Assembly: GCA_000953735.1 (NCBI GenBank)
Contig: LN554852.1
Location: 248,001 to 312,000 of the forward strand
Length of the DNA: 64,000 bases
Direction of reading: 5' to 3'
DNA from: Moritella viscosa
Lineage (GTDB): Bacteria; Pseudomonadota; Gammaproteobacteria; Enterobacterales; Moritellaceae
Position numbers and translations under genes: made by a program
The notes under the pieces: generated by a model
Databases searched by the model: none
The model's input: the letters and a program-made list of their open reading frames with translations, nothing else
Told to the model about the DNA's origin: nothing
In this document: piece after piece, positions 22,607 through 31,643 of the stretch
How the letters are laid out: every line of letters begins with the position of its first letter
How positions within the stretch are numbered: the stretch's first letter is position 1

Positions 22607-23959
22607 TTATTTAATAGGTAGATCTTTGAAGTCATGTTTATCAATTTGATGCTTCTGCATTTTGTCATATAAGGTTTTACGCGCTAAATTGAGTAGATGC
22701 ATGGTGTCTTTAATACTGCCATTACAGCTTGTCAGCGCTTGTTCAATAAGGATCTTTTCGAAAGTTTCTACTTGCTCAGATAAATTTTGAGTCAGTGTGG
22801 GTTGTGCTTCGTTGACTGAACTTAGTCCTGTTAGTTTTCCCAGCAATATATAACGCTCTGCAGCGTTCCTTAACTCTCGCACATTACCAGGCCAGTCATG
22901 AGCAAGCAGAGTTTGAACATCCTGAAGCGGTAATGCTGGTGCCGCTTTACTATATCGGGCGGCAGAGACCAATAAAAAATGATGGAAAAGGCTTTGAATA
23001 TCATCGAAGCGTTGGCGCAGGGGCGGTAAGTTTAAGGTTACTATATTAAGGCGATAATACAGGTCTTGGCGAAATGTACCGGCGTTGGCGGCTTGTGTAA
23101 GGTCTACTTTGGTCGCAGCAATAATACGAATATCCAGCGGGATCTCTTTATTTGAACCAATACGTTCGAGAGTACGCTCTTGTAAAATTCGTAATAATTT
23201 TATTTGTGCCGGCATGGGCATTGACTCGATTTCATCGAGGAATAAGGTGCCACCTTGGGCATATTCAAACTTACCTATACGTCGCTCTGATGCGCCAGAA
23301 AACGCGCCTTTTTCATGCCCAAATAATTCACTTTCGATGAGGTTTTCGGGTACTGCGCCGCAGTTTATAGCGACGAAATTATGTGTACGACGACTACTTT
23401 GCTCATGCAGCGAACGTGCAACTAACTCTTTACCTGTACCTGTTTCACCAAATAGTAAAATATCGGCTGGGGTATCGGCAATGTGGCTAATCATTTCACG
23501 TAATTCAACAATCGCTGTAGTGGTGCCTATGATTCGAGGGCCAAGCGTTTCTTTTGCTTGTAAGGCTTTTTTTAAGGTTCTGTTTTCTTCGGTTAATATC
23601 CGTTTTTCCATGGCACGTTTTACTGATTCAGTAAGTCGTACTGACGCAAAGGGTTTTTCAATAAAATCATAAGCCCCATCGTGCATGGCTTGTACCGCAA
23701 GCGAGATGTCACCGTGACCAGTGATCAAAATAACAGGTAAGCTAGGATCTTGCTGCCTGAGCTGTAGCAGTAATTGATGCCCAGATAAACCGGGTAAGCG
23801 AATATCCGTGATCACGACTAAAGGTGTTTTGACGGCTAATTGAGCTAGTGCGGATTCAGCATCGGAAAAACATGTCACATTAATACCAGCAAGCTCTAAG
23901 GTCTGCTGATTGGCGATTCGTAAATCTTCTTCATCATCAATAAAAAAAACCTGACTCAT
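22607..23959 (-). CDS. dctD: C4-dicarboxylate response regulator DctD (NtrC family)
   Basis: 450 residues. It has a receiver domain (acidic D8-D9, phosphoacceptor D52, K102), a sigma-54 AAA+ domain (Walker A GETGTGKE at 171-178; Walker B GTLFLDEIE near 237-245) and a Fis-type helix-turn-helix at the C-terminus. The sigma-54 contact loop reads GAFSGA (218-223) instead of the usual GAFTGA. It is transcribed after dctB with an 8-bp gap. It should activate the dctPQM promoter once phosphorylated by DctB. Confidence 0.93.
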   Translation of the reverse strand: MSQVFFIDDEEDLRIANQQTLELAGINVTCFSDAESALAQLAVKTPLVVITDIRLPGLSGHQLLLQLRQQDPSLPVILITGHGDISLAVQAMHDGAYDFIEKPFASVRLTESVKRAMEKRILTEENRTLKKALQAKETLGPRIIGTTTAIVELREMISHIADTPADILLFGETGTGKELVARSLHEQSSRRTHNFVAINCGAVPENLIESELFGHEKGAFSGASERRIGKFEYAQGGTLFLDEIESMPMPAQIKLLRILQERTLERIGSNKEIPLDIRIIAATKVDLTQAANAGTFRQDLYYRLNIVTLNLPPLRQRFDDIQSLFHHFLLVSAARYSKAAPALPLQDVQTLLAHDWPGNVRELRNAAERYILLGKLTGLSSVNEAQPTLTQNLSEQVETFEKILIEQALTSCNGSIKDTMHLLNLARKTLYDKMQKHQIDKHDFKDLPIK

Positions 23960-23967
23960 TATTTATC

Positions 23968-25749
23968 CTATGCTTGTTCTATCGTTGTTGCTACGGGTAA
24001 ATTAAGGCTAAATCGGGCACCTGCATTAGGGCGATTTTCTGCTTCAATGTTACCCTGCATATTACGCATTATTTTATGGGAAATGGATAATCCCAGTCCC
24101 AAGCCTGTTTCCTTAGTTGTGAAAAAAGGATCAAATAGTTGCGGTAAATTGGCTGTATTTATCCCCATGCCAGAATCATCAACTTGTACAATTACGTCTT
24201 CTTTATTACGGCACAAAGTGATATGAATATGTTTTTCACTGGATTCTTCGACAGCTTGCATGGCATTCGATAATAAATTAACCAGTACTTGTTCTAATTG
24301 CACTTGGTCTACATTCACCTGTACATCAATGTTGGCAGTATTCACAGTAATACTCACCTGATTACTTTTTAATTGTGGTTTGACTAACTCTACCGCCATG
24401 TTAATAACGCTAAGCAGCGGGACTCGGTGTAATTCACCAGTGGATTTACGGGCAAAAAATTTGAGTTGTGAACTGATTTTAGCCATACGCTCAGTTAAAT
24501 GAATAATACGTTGGATATTACTTTGGGTTGCTTGATGTTGTTCGCGCTGTAAAAAAACCAACGCATTATCGGCATAACTACGGATAGCTGCAAGTGGGTT
24601 ATTTAACTCATGGCTAATACTGGCAGATAGCTGACCTAGTACCGCTAACTTGGCCGTTTGGATAAGTTCTTTTTGAGTGTCTCGCAGAGTTTGCTCCATT
24701 TTTTGGCGTTCAACTATTTCGTTATTTAGATCTGCGGTTCGCCGTTTAACTTCTTGCTTAAGTTTGAGTTTGGTTTTGATGCGCAGTAGTTCTTTGTCTT
24801 TGGCGCGTTGACGTTTATGCATAGATAACTTTAAACGCAGATTGAGCAACCAAAAAACCAATGATAGTAGTACGATACCAATGGAGATATCGATGAAAAT
24901 AGCGGTTAGTGGCGCGAGTACACGGACCGTCCAGCCTGCTGCTGGCATATATTTACTAAGAGAAAGGTAATTAGTGGTAAACGGTTTATTCGTTGTTAAC
25001 TGCAACAATGCTTGGTTATCCGCTAGTTGACCGGAAAAATTTAGTGCCGCTATTGTTTTTTCACCATAACGGCGACTATGCTTTATTTGTTGTAATTTTT
25101 CGGTACTCAGGGGCGTTAAGCTATGCAGCAACCATGATTGGGTATTAGAGATAAAAATAATATTGTCATCATCCGTTACCATGAAGTGAGCTTGTTTTCT
25201 GGTCCACTCTTTTTCTATTTTTGATAGGTCCATTTTAACTACGATAACACCAATAATTTTATTTTTGTTGATAACCGGAGATGAAAAATAATATCCTCTT
25301 TGACCAGATGTTGTACCTAAGGCAAAGTAACGGCCTTGTTGTCCGTTAGCAGCTTGCTGAAAGTAAGGACGAAAAGCAAAGTTTTTACCAATGAAGGTTT
25401 GTTTATCACGCCAGTTATTTGCAGCGATAGTGGTACCATTTAGATCGATAAGATAAGTATCTGACGCACCAATAGTATTGTTAACATATTTTAAATAACG
25501 ACTGGTTTTTTCTTTCAGCTGCACATTATTGGTATCTTGTAAGCTAGCCACCACTAATTTTTGATCCCTCAGTAATTTGGGGATAGCATCAAAACGCTGT
25601 AATTGGCTTTGTAAGTGAGCAGCAAAAATATCTAATTGTTGATTACTTTGGCTGGCCAATTTAGCGTAACCAGATCGCCAAACCCAGCCTGATAAAATTA
25701 TCAAGCTGATGAGATAAAAGCCAATTAAAAATTTCCGTGTCGTTAACAT
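23968..25749 (-). CDS. dctB: C4-dicarboxylate sensor histidine kinase DctB
   Basis: 593 residues from ATG 25749; GAGGGG (25758-25763) lies eight bases upstream, so the in-frame GTG at 25758 is unlikely. There is a membrane helix at about 8-24, a periplasmic double-Cache sensor to about 280 with the DctB signature FRPYF...GRYFALGTTS...RGYYFS, a second helix at about 285-303, a coiled coil, and the kinase. The phosphorylated histidine is in SISHELNNPLAAIRSY (about residue 380). ATP-binding N and G boxes follow (NLLSNAMQAV, GLGLGLSIS). It likely senses succinate/malate/fumarate. Confidence 0.93.
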   Translation of the reverse strand: MLTTRKFLIGFYLISLIILSGWVWRSGYAKLASQSNQQLDIFAAHLQSQLQRFDAIPKLLRDQKLVVASLQDTNNVQLKEKTSRYLKYVNNTIGASDTYLIDLNGTTIAANNWRDKQTFIGKNFAFRPYFQQAANGQQGRYFALGTTSGQRGYYFSSPVINKNKIIGVIVVKMDLSKIEKEWTRKQAHFMVTDDDNIIFISNTQSWLLHSLTPLSTEKLQQIKHSRRYGEKTIAALNFSGQLADNQALLQLTTNKPFTTNYLSLSKYMPAAGWTVRVLAPLTAIFIDISIGIVLLSLVFWLLNLRLKLSMHKRQRAKDKELLRIKTKLKLKQEVKRRTADLNNEIVERQKMEQTLRDTQKELIQTAKLAVLGQLSASISHELNNPLAAIRSYADNALVFLQREQHQATQSNIQRIIHLTERMAKISSQLKFFARKSTGELHRVPLLSVINMAVELVKPQLKSNQVSITVNTANIDVQVNVDQVQLEQVLVNLLSNAMQAVEESSEKHIHITLCRNKEDVIVQVDDSGMGINTANLPQLFDPFFTTKETGLGLGLSISHKIMRNMQGNIEAENRPNAGARFSLNLPVATTIEQA

Positions 25750-25867
25750 TATTATCACCCCTCGGCATACAATAACGTAACATGGTTAAATATCAAATCA
25801 ATGGCGGCTAGAGTGCGAGCTAGGTACTTATCGCCGTGTCATATTATTTATTCATCGGTATCATATT

Positions 25868-25903
25868 TATTTACCAAGCTATTTACCAAGCTATTTACCA
25901 AGG
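25868..25903. repeat. Three tandem 12-bp repeats
   Basis: TATTTACCAAGC occurs three times head to tail (last base G in the third copy). It lies in the 213-bp gap between divergent dctB and the Lrp-like gene, 60 bp before the latter. The 12-bp period is not a whole helical turn. It could be a binding array or simple slippage. Confidence 0.85.
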
Positions 25904-25962
25904 GCTATAGTTGAGACTAGAATGTTTGTAATTGGATTATTAAAGAAAGGATTTACTCCATT

Positions 25963-26421
25963 ATGTTAGATTCGAAGGACAAATTGATTTTAGACATCCT
26001 GCAGCGCGATGCATCTTTGTCAGTGGCTGAACTCGCGGATAAGGTAAGCTTAACGGTTTCGCCTTGTTGGAAGCGGCTAAAACGGTTAGAGGATAGCGGT
26101 TATATTTTACGTCGTGTGGCATTATTAAATGAGCAGAAGCTCGGCCTCGCACTCACCGCGTTTGTTAATATCAAAACCCAAAATCACAGTGATAGTTGGT
26201 TTAAGAAGTTTGTTGTTAGTATCGATGGATTTGCTGAGGTTATTGAGTTTTACCGTATGGCAGGCGAATACGATTACATGATGAAAGTATTAGTGAAAGA
26301 TATGGCTGCATTTGATGTGTTTTATAAACGATTAGTTAATTGCGTCGATGGATTAACTGATGTTACCTCTTCCTTTGCGATGGAAGGGCTAAAAAATACG
26401 ACGCAATTACCTATCTCTTAA
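25963..26421 (+). CDS. Lrp/AsnC-family transcriptional regulator
   Basis: 152 residues, normal family length. An N-terminal winged helix-turn-helix (LDSKDKLILDILQRDASLS...) occupies about 1-60, and a RAM/AsnC ligand-binding domain follows, with the conserved VIEFYRMAGEYDYMMKV block. These proteins respond to amino acids and often control a neighbouring gene. Here dctB lies upstream and divergent, while the copper cluster is convergent, so the target is unclear. SD GAAAGGA precedes the ATG. Confidence 0.9.
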   Translation: MLDSKDKLILDILQRDASLSVAELADKVSLTVSPCWKRLKRLEDSGYILRRVALLNEQKLGLALTAFVNIKTQNHSDSWFKKFVVSIDGFAEVIEFYRMAGEYDYMMKVLVKDMAAFDVFYKRLVNCVDGLTDVTSSFAMEGLKNTTQLPIS

Positions 26422-26462
26422 TTTCTATAAGGCATAGGTTCTTAATAACGAGCATTACAGTA

Positions 26463-27113
26463 TTATAATTTAAGCAGGTCTTCAGCTATTTTCTTTGCGC
26501 TATGGGGCGGTGCAAATGCCGCTACATATTGTCCTTCTGGATTAACTAAATACAGTCGAGAAGAGTGGTTAATTAAATAACTCTCACGCTGATCTTCTGG
26601 TATTGGGCTGCTGTAAGGCACTGAGACATATTGACCATTATTCGCTAAAAACGTTTTTTGATAAATAACGCCAAAACCAGCAACTAGTTTATCAATTTCA
26701 CTTGTCGCGCCTGTTATCCCCATAAAGTTATCGTTATAAAAATGCGCATAAGTTGTCAGCATTTCATTACTATCTCGCTGTGGATCAACTGAGATAAAGA
26801 CTACTTGTGGCATGGTTTTACCAGCATCAGTCATGATACTAGCTACATGGTTGAGGTTGTACAGCTCTGTCGGGCAAACGTCTGGGCAGCTGGCATAACC
26901 AAAGAAAACCAATGACCATTTACCTTTAAATAGGGCCTTGGTGTATTCTTGATTATCACCGAGTACGAAATCTGGCAAGGTGATTTTCTTAGGTTGTGCG
27001 TATGCTGTCGTGAATGTCGGTAAACTTGATTGCTCCATATTATTGGCAACAATAGCGCCGAGCGCACTAAGGCCGATAATACCCGCAGCGATTATAGCCT
27101 TAGATTTTTTCAT
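26463..27113 (-). CDS. SCO1/SenC-family copper chaperone
   Basis: 216 residues with an N-terminal membrane anchor (about 5-24) and a thioredoxin-like domain outside the cytoplasm. The copper-binding CxxxC is C76 and C80 (CPDVC) and the third ligand is H183 (INHSSRLYLV), all at the expected spacing. SCO proteins pass copper and electrons to the Cu(A) site of cytochrome c oxidase. It is the last gene of a three-gene set with a PCuAC protein and an unknown exported protein. Confidence 0.93.
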   Translation of the reverse strand: MKKSKAIIAAGIIGLSALGAIVANNMEQSSLPTFTTAYAQPKKITLPDFVLGDNQEYTKALFKGKWSLVFFGYASCPDVCPTELYNLNHVASIMTDAGKTMPQVVFISVDPQRDSNEMLTTYAHFYNDNFMGITGATSEIDKLVAGFGVIYQKTFLANNGQYVSVPYSSPIPEDQRESYLINHSSRLYLVNPEGQYVAAFAPPHSAKKIAEDLLKL

Positions 27114-27133
27114 TCGTTGATCCCTTGTCGAAA

Positions 27134-27643
27134 CTAATTATGTTTCATGTTCGAGTGGTCCATTTTGTTATGGTCCACTTTACTGTGATCCATTTTTTTC
27201 TTACTGTTATCACGTTTTACAGGCATTTTTGCGTTAATTTTTTCACCGTTTAATAAAGTAAACGATACATTGACCAATTCACCCGGTTCCGCGATCTTAC
27301 TTGGTTCTAATAACATCACATGATAGCTACCCGGTTTGAATTGAAAAACAGTATTTGCAGGAATAGTTACTTGCTGCTGTTTTTGCATTGTCATCATGCC
27401 ATCTTTTTTACCTGATAAATGCAGTTCGCTACGGCCAAAACCTTGCGCTTCAACATCTGTGATCACGATCGGTTTATTACTGTGATTCATAACCGTGAAA
27501 AAAGCGGCTTGTACTTTTGCTGATGGTGGCGCTGCACGCACCCATGCATCCATGATCATCATGTTAGTTTTTTCTGCCGCAAACGTCGGCGCAGCTGAAA
27601 AAATAGCAGTCGCGATAAGTGTGGTTATTATTGATTTTTGCAT
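27134..27643 (-). CDS. PCuAC periplasmic copper chaperone (DUF461)
   Basis: 169 residues from ATG 27643, preceded by AGGATGA; this start gives a clean signal peptide (MQKSIITTLIATAIFSAAPTF). The copper motif H-x10-M-x21-H-x-M fits exactly at H75, M86, H108 and M110. The tail (about 150-169) is rich in MDH and KMDHS units, adding possible metal ligands not needed by the core fold. PCuAC proteins load Cu(I) into Cu(A) of cytochrome oxidase or into SCO. Downstream SCO1 begins 20 bp later. Confidence 0.93.
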   Translation of the reverse strand: MQKSIITTLIATAIFSAAPTFAAEKTNMMIMDAWVRAAPPSAKVQAAFFTVMNHSNKPIVITDVEAQGFGRSELHLSGKKDGMMTMQKQQQVTIPANTVFQFKPGSYHVMLLEPSKIAEPGELVNVSFTLLNGEKINAKMPVKRDNSKKKMDHSKVDHNKMDHSNMKHN

Positions 27644-27657
27644 TTGTTCATCCTGAA

Positions 27658-28113
27658 TTAATGAGTTGTGGTGGTAAATTGAAAAGGGATTAAATAAGGC
27701 TGACCAGCTACCGTGATGGTTAAGTCTGCTTGCCATAACATTTCACCTAATATACAGATCGCAAGTGCTGTTTCTGCTTGGTATTTATCTTTCTTTATGG
27801 CTTTTAGCGATGTAGGGAATCCCGGCATAATCATGTTCACACCATTAATGGTAATACTGGCATTATCAATGTTAGACCCGTTTAAATTAACGGATAATGG
27901 TGTCATTGGTTTTGCATTGAATGGCGTAATAGACAGCGAAATAGTTTGTTCTGGTGTTAACTGCACCTGACATTCTTGCTGATTAACACGACAGTCTTGT
28001 TGTAGTGGTAATTGAATGCGATTGAGATCCTGTTGCGGCTGATAGAAAACGTTGAAATAACCGACTGCGGCGATAGAGATAATACTCATACCAGCTGTTA
28101 ACCATTTAGACAT
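27658..28113 (-). CDS. Uncharacterised membrane-anchored protein of the copper cluster
   Basis: 151 residues. A single N-terminal hydrophobic segment (about 5-23) suggests a membrane anchor or uncleaved signal, with the rest in the periplasm and probably beta-rich. Two cysteines close together (DCRVNQQEC, about 40-47), a methionine-rich stretch (NGVNMIMPG) and another cysteine in ALAICILGEML are candidate metal ligands. Similar small proteins occur beside SCO1/PCuAC genes in marine gammaproteobacteria, as far as I recall, but I know no assigned function. It is first in the cluster, 14 bp before the PCuAC gene. Confidence 0.75.
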   Translation of the reverse strand: MSKWLTAGMSIISIAAVGYFNVFYQPQQDLNRIQLPLQQDCRVNQQECQVQLTPEQTISLSITPFNAKPMTPLSVNLNGSNIDNASITINGVNMIMPGFPTSLKAIKKDKYQAETALAICILGEMLWQADLTITVAGQPYLIPFQFTTTTH

Positions 28114-28293
28114 GGAGAAAGACTCTTATACTTAGTATTAGATTCGAAAAAGGGTATTCGCTTTATCATAAAACGATGAATAGCATAATATTACTTTAAT
28201 TTTTAATATAGATAAACCGCGAATAGAGTAAAACGCAAGTTAGTACTTGTTTTGAATATATTTAAAAGGTAGACGATGGCTGGTCCGTGCTAA

Positions 28294-28327
28294 GGCGCTG
28301 TAGCTAATATATATTAGCTACAGCGCC
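28294..28327. repeat. Perfect 34-bp palindrome
   Basis: GGCGCTGTAGCTAATAT (28294-28310) is followed directly by its exact reverse complement (28311-28327). It lies in the 238-bp gap between the reductase gene at 28352 and the copper cluster. There is no T run on either side. It could act as a terminator-like hairpin for the reductase transcript or a large operator. Confidence 0.85.
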
Positions 28328-28351
28328 CGTATTAATGCGGATTCGTATCAT

Positions 28352-28885
28352 TTATTTTTGTTTTTTTATTATTCTATAATGTGTTTGTATCAGTCCTGAC
28401 GGATAGGATTGAGAGGATAATAGCGTCACTCCCAGTTCTGGCAGAGGCGCATTAAATAAACGTATACCATTACCGAGTAAAATAGGTATGGTAGATAAAA
28501 TTAATTCATCAACTAAATCTAGCCGTAATAAAGAATCGGCCAAGTTAGCACCACCAAGTAACCAAATATTACCTTCAGCACTGACTTTTAATTGTTTGAT
28601 CGTTGCTGCCGGATCGGTAATAAAGGTGACACTATCATTCGGGGTAATATCGGGTGAGTGAGAGGCGACAAAGCATTGCTTATCAGCATAAGGCCAATCG
28701 GCAAAATCTTTAATCACCTGAAAAGAACTGTTCCCCATGATCACGGCACTGACACCATCGAAAAATTGTTGATAGCCGTAATCTTCACCTTTTACTTCTA
28801 CATGTGAGAGCCATGAGATGTCATGGTCCATTTTGGCTATGTAACCATCAAGGCTAGTTGCTATATATAAAATAACGTTCGACAT
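28352..28885 (-). CDS. Dihydrofolate reductase-like (RibD C-terminal domain) protein
   Basis: 177 residues from ATG 28885; GGGAG lies at a proper distance for this codon but almost touches the in-frame ATG at 28891. The opening NVILYIATSLDGYIA is the NADPH-binding start of the RibD_C/YyaP-type DHFR-like family, and WLLGGANLADSLL matches the later nucleotide-binding region. The substrate is unknown, and this is not folA. It follows the Dyp peroxidase gene by about 26 bp and probably shares its transcript. Confidence 0.85.
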   Translation of the reverse strand: MSNVILYIATSLDGYIAKMDHDISWLSHVEVKGEDYGYQQFFDGVSAVIMGNSSFQVIKDFADWPYADKQCFVASHSPDITPNDSVTFITDPAATIKQLKVSAEGNIWLLGGANLADSLLRLDLVDELILSTIPILLGNGIRLFNAPLPELGVTLLSSQSYPSGLIQTHYRIIKKQK

Positions 28886-28911
28886 AATCATCGCTCCCGG
28901 TTGAATGCAAA

Positions 28912-29793
28912 TTAATTCATTAATCTATCTAGCTCTGTTTGAGAAGGGGCAAACCAATATGATCCTGTTACAGCATCTGAATAATCAATTAATCTGTCTG
29001 TGACTCCGTCAGGTATTCCATACATACGTTGTAGCTGAGTCGTAAAGCGTAATTGTTCACATGCGAATGCTAAAAAGTATAGTCCGTGTTCGGATGCGTT
29101 ACCATAAGGTGAACTACGACGATATATTTTCATACCTGATACATCAGTGCGGCTAACGTGCGAATTGGCTGGCATAGCATCGCCAGATAACTCGATATCG
29201 TCTTTTTTAGTACGACCTACAACCGCTTCTTGCTCCGGTACTGGCATCGCATTGAAACTACTTAAATCGTGAACCCATTTTTGTGATAACACAAAGCTAC
29301 CGCCTGCTCCTGGTTGTCCTGTTGGGATCAACGAAGCTAGTTGGCGCGCGTCTTCTTTTGGATTAGCAGTGCCGTCAACAAAACCAATGAGATCACGATT
29401 TTTATGGTATTGGAAACCGGAAATATCCAGTTGGGTATCGGCAATTTTACTTAGCGCCGATTGGATATGAAATGCTTGCTCTAAGGTATGGCTAGCGTTG
29501 TCGCTGTGGATCCAAAACATTATATCACCTTGGTTCGCGATGGCTTTCTTGCCGTGCGGACTCGCTATCTCGGTAAAATCGTCAAATGCAGTTAGTTGTA
29601 AATCAGGTAATAGTGTATTCGTGGCACTACGACCAAAGGCAATCACGATGTTAATGTCATTTGTTTGTTTACATAATGCTGTTTGCAGTGCACTTTGGAT
29701 ATTGGCTAAGTAAACATTGTCTTTCAATTTGTATTCTAAATGATGATAGCTTTGGCTTTGTTCGTTAAAAATAGCGTTCTGTGGTTGGGTCAT
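28912..29793 (-). CDS. Dyp-type heme peroxidase (YfeX-like)
   Basis: 293 residues, the size of class B Dyp peroxidases. The distal GxxDG motif appears as GFVDGTANP (about 152-160). A histidine in NSHVSRTD is the likely heme-iron ligand, and the arginine in YRRSSPYG is the likely distal one. No signal peptide is seen, so it should be cytoplasmic. Members oxidise dyes and porphyrinogens with peroxide; the natural substrate here is not readable. An SD (AAAGGAG) precedes the start. Confidence 0.92.
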   Translation of the reverse strand: MTQPQNAIFNEQSQSYHHLEYKLKDNVYLANIQSALQTALCKQTNDINIVIAFGRSATNTLLPDLQLTAFDDFTEIASPHGKKAIANQGDIMFWIHSDNASHTLEQAFHIQSALSKIADTQLDISGFQYHKNRDLIGFVDGTANPKEDARQLASLIPTGQPGAGGSFVLSQKWVHDLSSFNAMPVPEQEAVVGRTKKDDIELSGDAMPANSHVSRTDVSGMKIYRRSSPYGNASEHGLYFLAFACEQLRFTTQLQRMYGIPDGVTDRLIDYSDAVTGSYWFAPSQTELDRLMN

Positions 29794-29852
29794 GCCAACT
29801 CCTTTTAATGCATAACCAATCTAATCGTTTAGATTGGTTACATAATAATTAA

Positions 29853-31643
29853 TTAAATAGCGTGTGTAGCCTGAGATAGCCACTGTAAATCGGAACCGGT
29901 TAACAATGGTGATAATGCGTCATGTACTTGGGCATGATAAGCATTGATCCAGTTTACTTCGTCTTGTGAGAGCAGTTGTTGATCTATCAGGTGCAAATCA
30001 AAAGGAACCAGTGTTAATGTTTCGAATTCGTAGAATGTCTTGCCATCATGGCCGTTATCTTTAGCAACGACATAAATTAGATTCTCACAACGGATACCGT
30101 ATTCATCTTGTTTGTAGTAACCCGGCTCATTGGATACCACCATACCTGGTTCTAATGCTACGCCGTTAGCGTTTTTACCAATACGATGTGGACCTTCGTG
30201 TACATTTAAGAAACAACCTACACCATGCCCTGTACCGTGGTCATAATCATAACCTTGTTGCCATAAAAACTGACGCGCAAGTGAATCTAATTGACCACCG
30301 TTAGTGCCTGCTGGGAACTTCATTTTAGCCAGTGCGATATGACCTTTTAATACGAGCGTGAACATTTTTTTGTGTTCAGCACTTGGTGTACCAATCGCAA
30401 CGGTACGAGTAATATCGGTTGTGCCATCAAGATATTGTGCACCTGAGTCAACTAAGTAAATGCTGTCCATTGGTAATTGCGCTGGAACACCATTGTTATG
30501 ATTGTAGTGGCACATTGCGGCATTAGCACCTGCAGCCGAAATAGTGTCAAAACTGAGTTCGACATAATGCTCATTGGTTGCGCGGAAAGCAGTGAGTTTG
30601 TCAGACAGATATGCTTCATCATGCAAACGGTCCGCAGCAACTTCTGTTTCTAGCCAATGAAGGAAGCGCACTTCTGAAGCGCCGTCACGAATATGTGAAG
30701 CACGCATTCCTGCAAGTTCAATGGCATTTTTACACGCTTTAGGTAGTGCGACAGGGTCATTACCAGCAATGAGAGTCGCACCAGCTTGTTGTGCGGTTAG
30801 TTGGCTGAATGCATTTGATGCTTCAGGATCTGCTAATACATGTAATTGCTGTTCTCCAAGCGCTTGGTAAGTTGCAGTCGCCTGTAATTCATCAACAATC
30901 TCAACACCTGTGCCAACGTGTTCGTGAAAACCTGTAGGGATCTTCGCTGGATTGGTGAAGAATGTCATTGAACCATCTTTACGTAATACCGCACTGCCTA
31001 AGATAACGCAGAAGCAATGAATGTCTTTACCACGGATATTCAATAACCAAGCAATAGAATCTAACGCGCTGATAATAACGGCATCAGCACCTTGCTTCGC
31101 AATATCGCCACCAATCTGTTGGCGTTTTTCTAAACTTGATTGGCCAGTGTATTTCTCATCGAGTAACAGGCCTAAATATTCTGTTGGTGTCGGTCTATCT
31201 GACCAGCTTAAATCAATAGGATTCTCATCGACTGCAACTAAGTTTATTTGTTTATCTGCTAAGGTTTTTTTACTGGCTTTATGCCAATTTAAATTATGTA
31301 CTTTGGCGTCATAACCGACATTTGCATTAGCGGGTAATTGTTCACTTAACCAAGCAGCATGCGGTGTTTCGATAAGGTGGTAAAACTCAAAGCAATCGCC
31401 ATCCACTTGCTGCTTAACCTGGATCGTATAACGACCATCGGTAAAAATGGCGGCGCGATCTTTTAAGATTATTACCGTGCCTGCAGAGCCGGTAAAGTCA
31501 CTGCACCATAATAGACGTTCATTATGTGCTGGTACGTATTCGCCAAGGTATTCATCTGCGCGGGGAATGATAAATGCGTCTAAGTTTGCTGCATTCATAT
31601 GTGCGCGTATTGCTGCTAATTTCTGTTTTATTGCTTGAGGCAT
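29853..31643 (-). CDS. Xaa-Pro aminopeptidase (M24B, three-domain type)
   Basis: 596 residues, longer than E. coli PepP (441) and matching the three-domain aminopeptidase P with two creatinase-N domains, an M24 catalytic domain and a short C-terminal extension. Metal ligands are visible: the two aspartates in YLVDSGAQYLDGTTDIT, histidine in GHGTGHGVG, and glutamates in SNEPGYY and RCENLIY. It removes N-terminal residues preceding proline. It is cytoplasmic and apparently transcribed alone. Confidence 0.93.
   Translation of the reverse strand: MPQAIKQKLAAIRAHMNAANLDAFIIPRADEYLGEYVPAHNERLLWCSDFTGSAGTVIILKDRAAIFTDGRYTIQVKQQVDGDCFEFYHLIETPHAAWLSEQLPANANVGYDAKVHNLNWHKASKKTLADKQINLVAVDENPIDLSWSDRPTPTEYLGLLLDEKYTGQSSLEKRQQIGGDIAKQGADAVIISALDSIAWLLNIRGKDIHCFCVILGSAVLRKDGSMTFFTNPAKIPTGFHEHVGTGVEIVDELQATATYQALGEQQLHVLADPEASNAFSQLTAQQAGATLIAGNDPVALPKACKNAIELAGMRASHIRDGASEVRFLHWLETEVAADRLHDEAYLSDKLTAFRATNEHYVELSFDTISAAGANAAMCHYNHNNGVPAQLPMDSIYLVDSGAQYLDGTTDITRTVAIGTPSAEHKKMFTLVLKGHIALAKMKFPAGTNGGQLDSLARQFLWQQGYDYDHGTGHGVGCFLNVHEGPHRIGKNANGVALEPGMVVSNEPGYYKQDEYGIRCENLIYVVAKDNGHDGKTFYEFETLTLVPFDLHLIDQQLLSQDEVNWINAYHAQVHDALSPLLTGSDLQWLSQATHAI

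Noticed and set aside
25868-25903. CRISPR array
   Set aside because: The units are 12 bp, directly adjacent without spacers, and only three in number.
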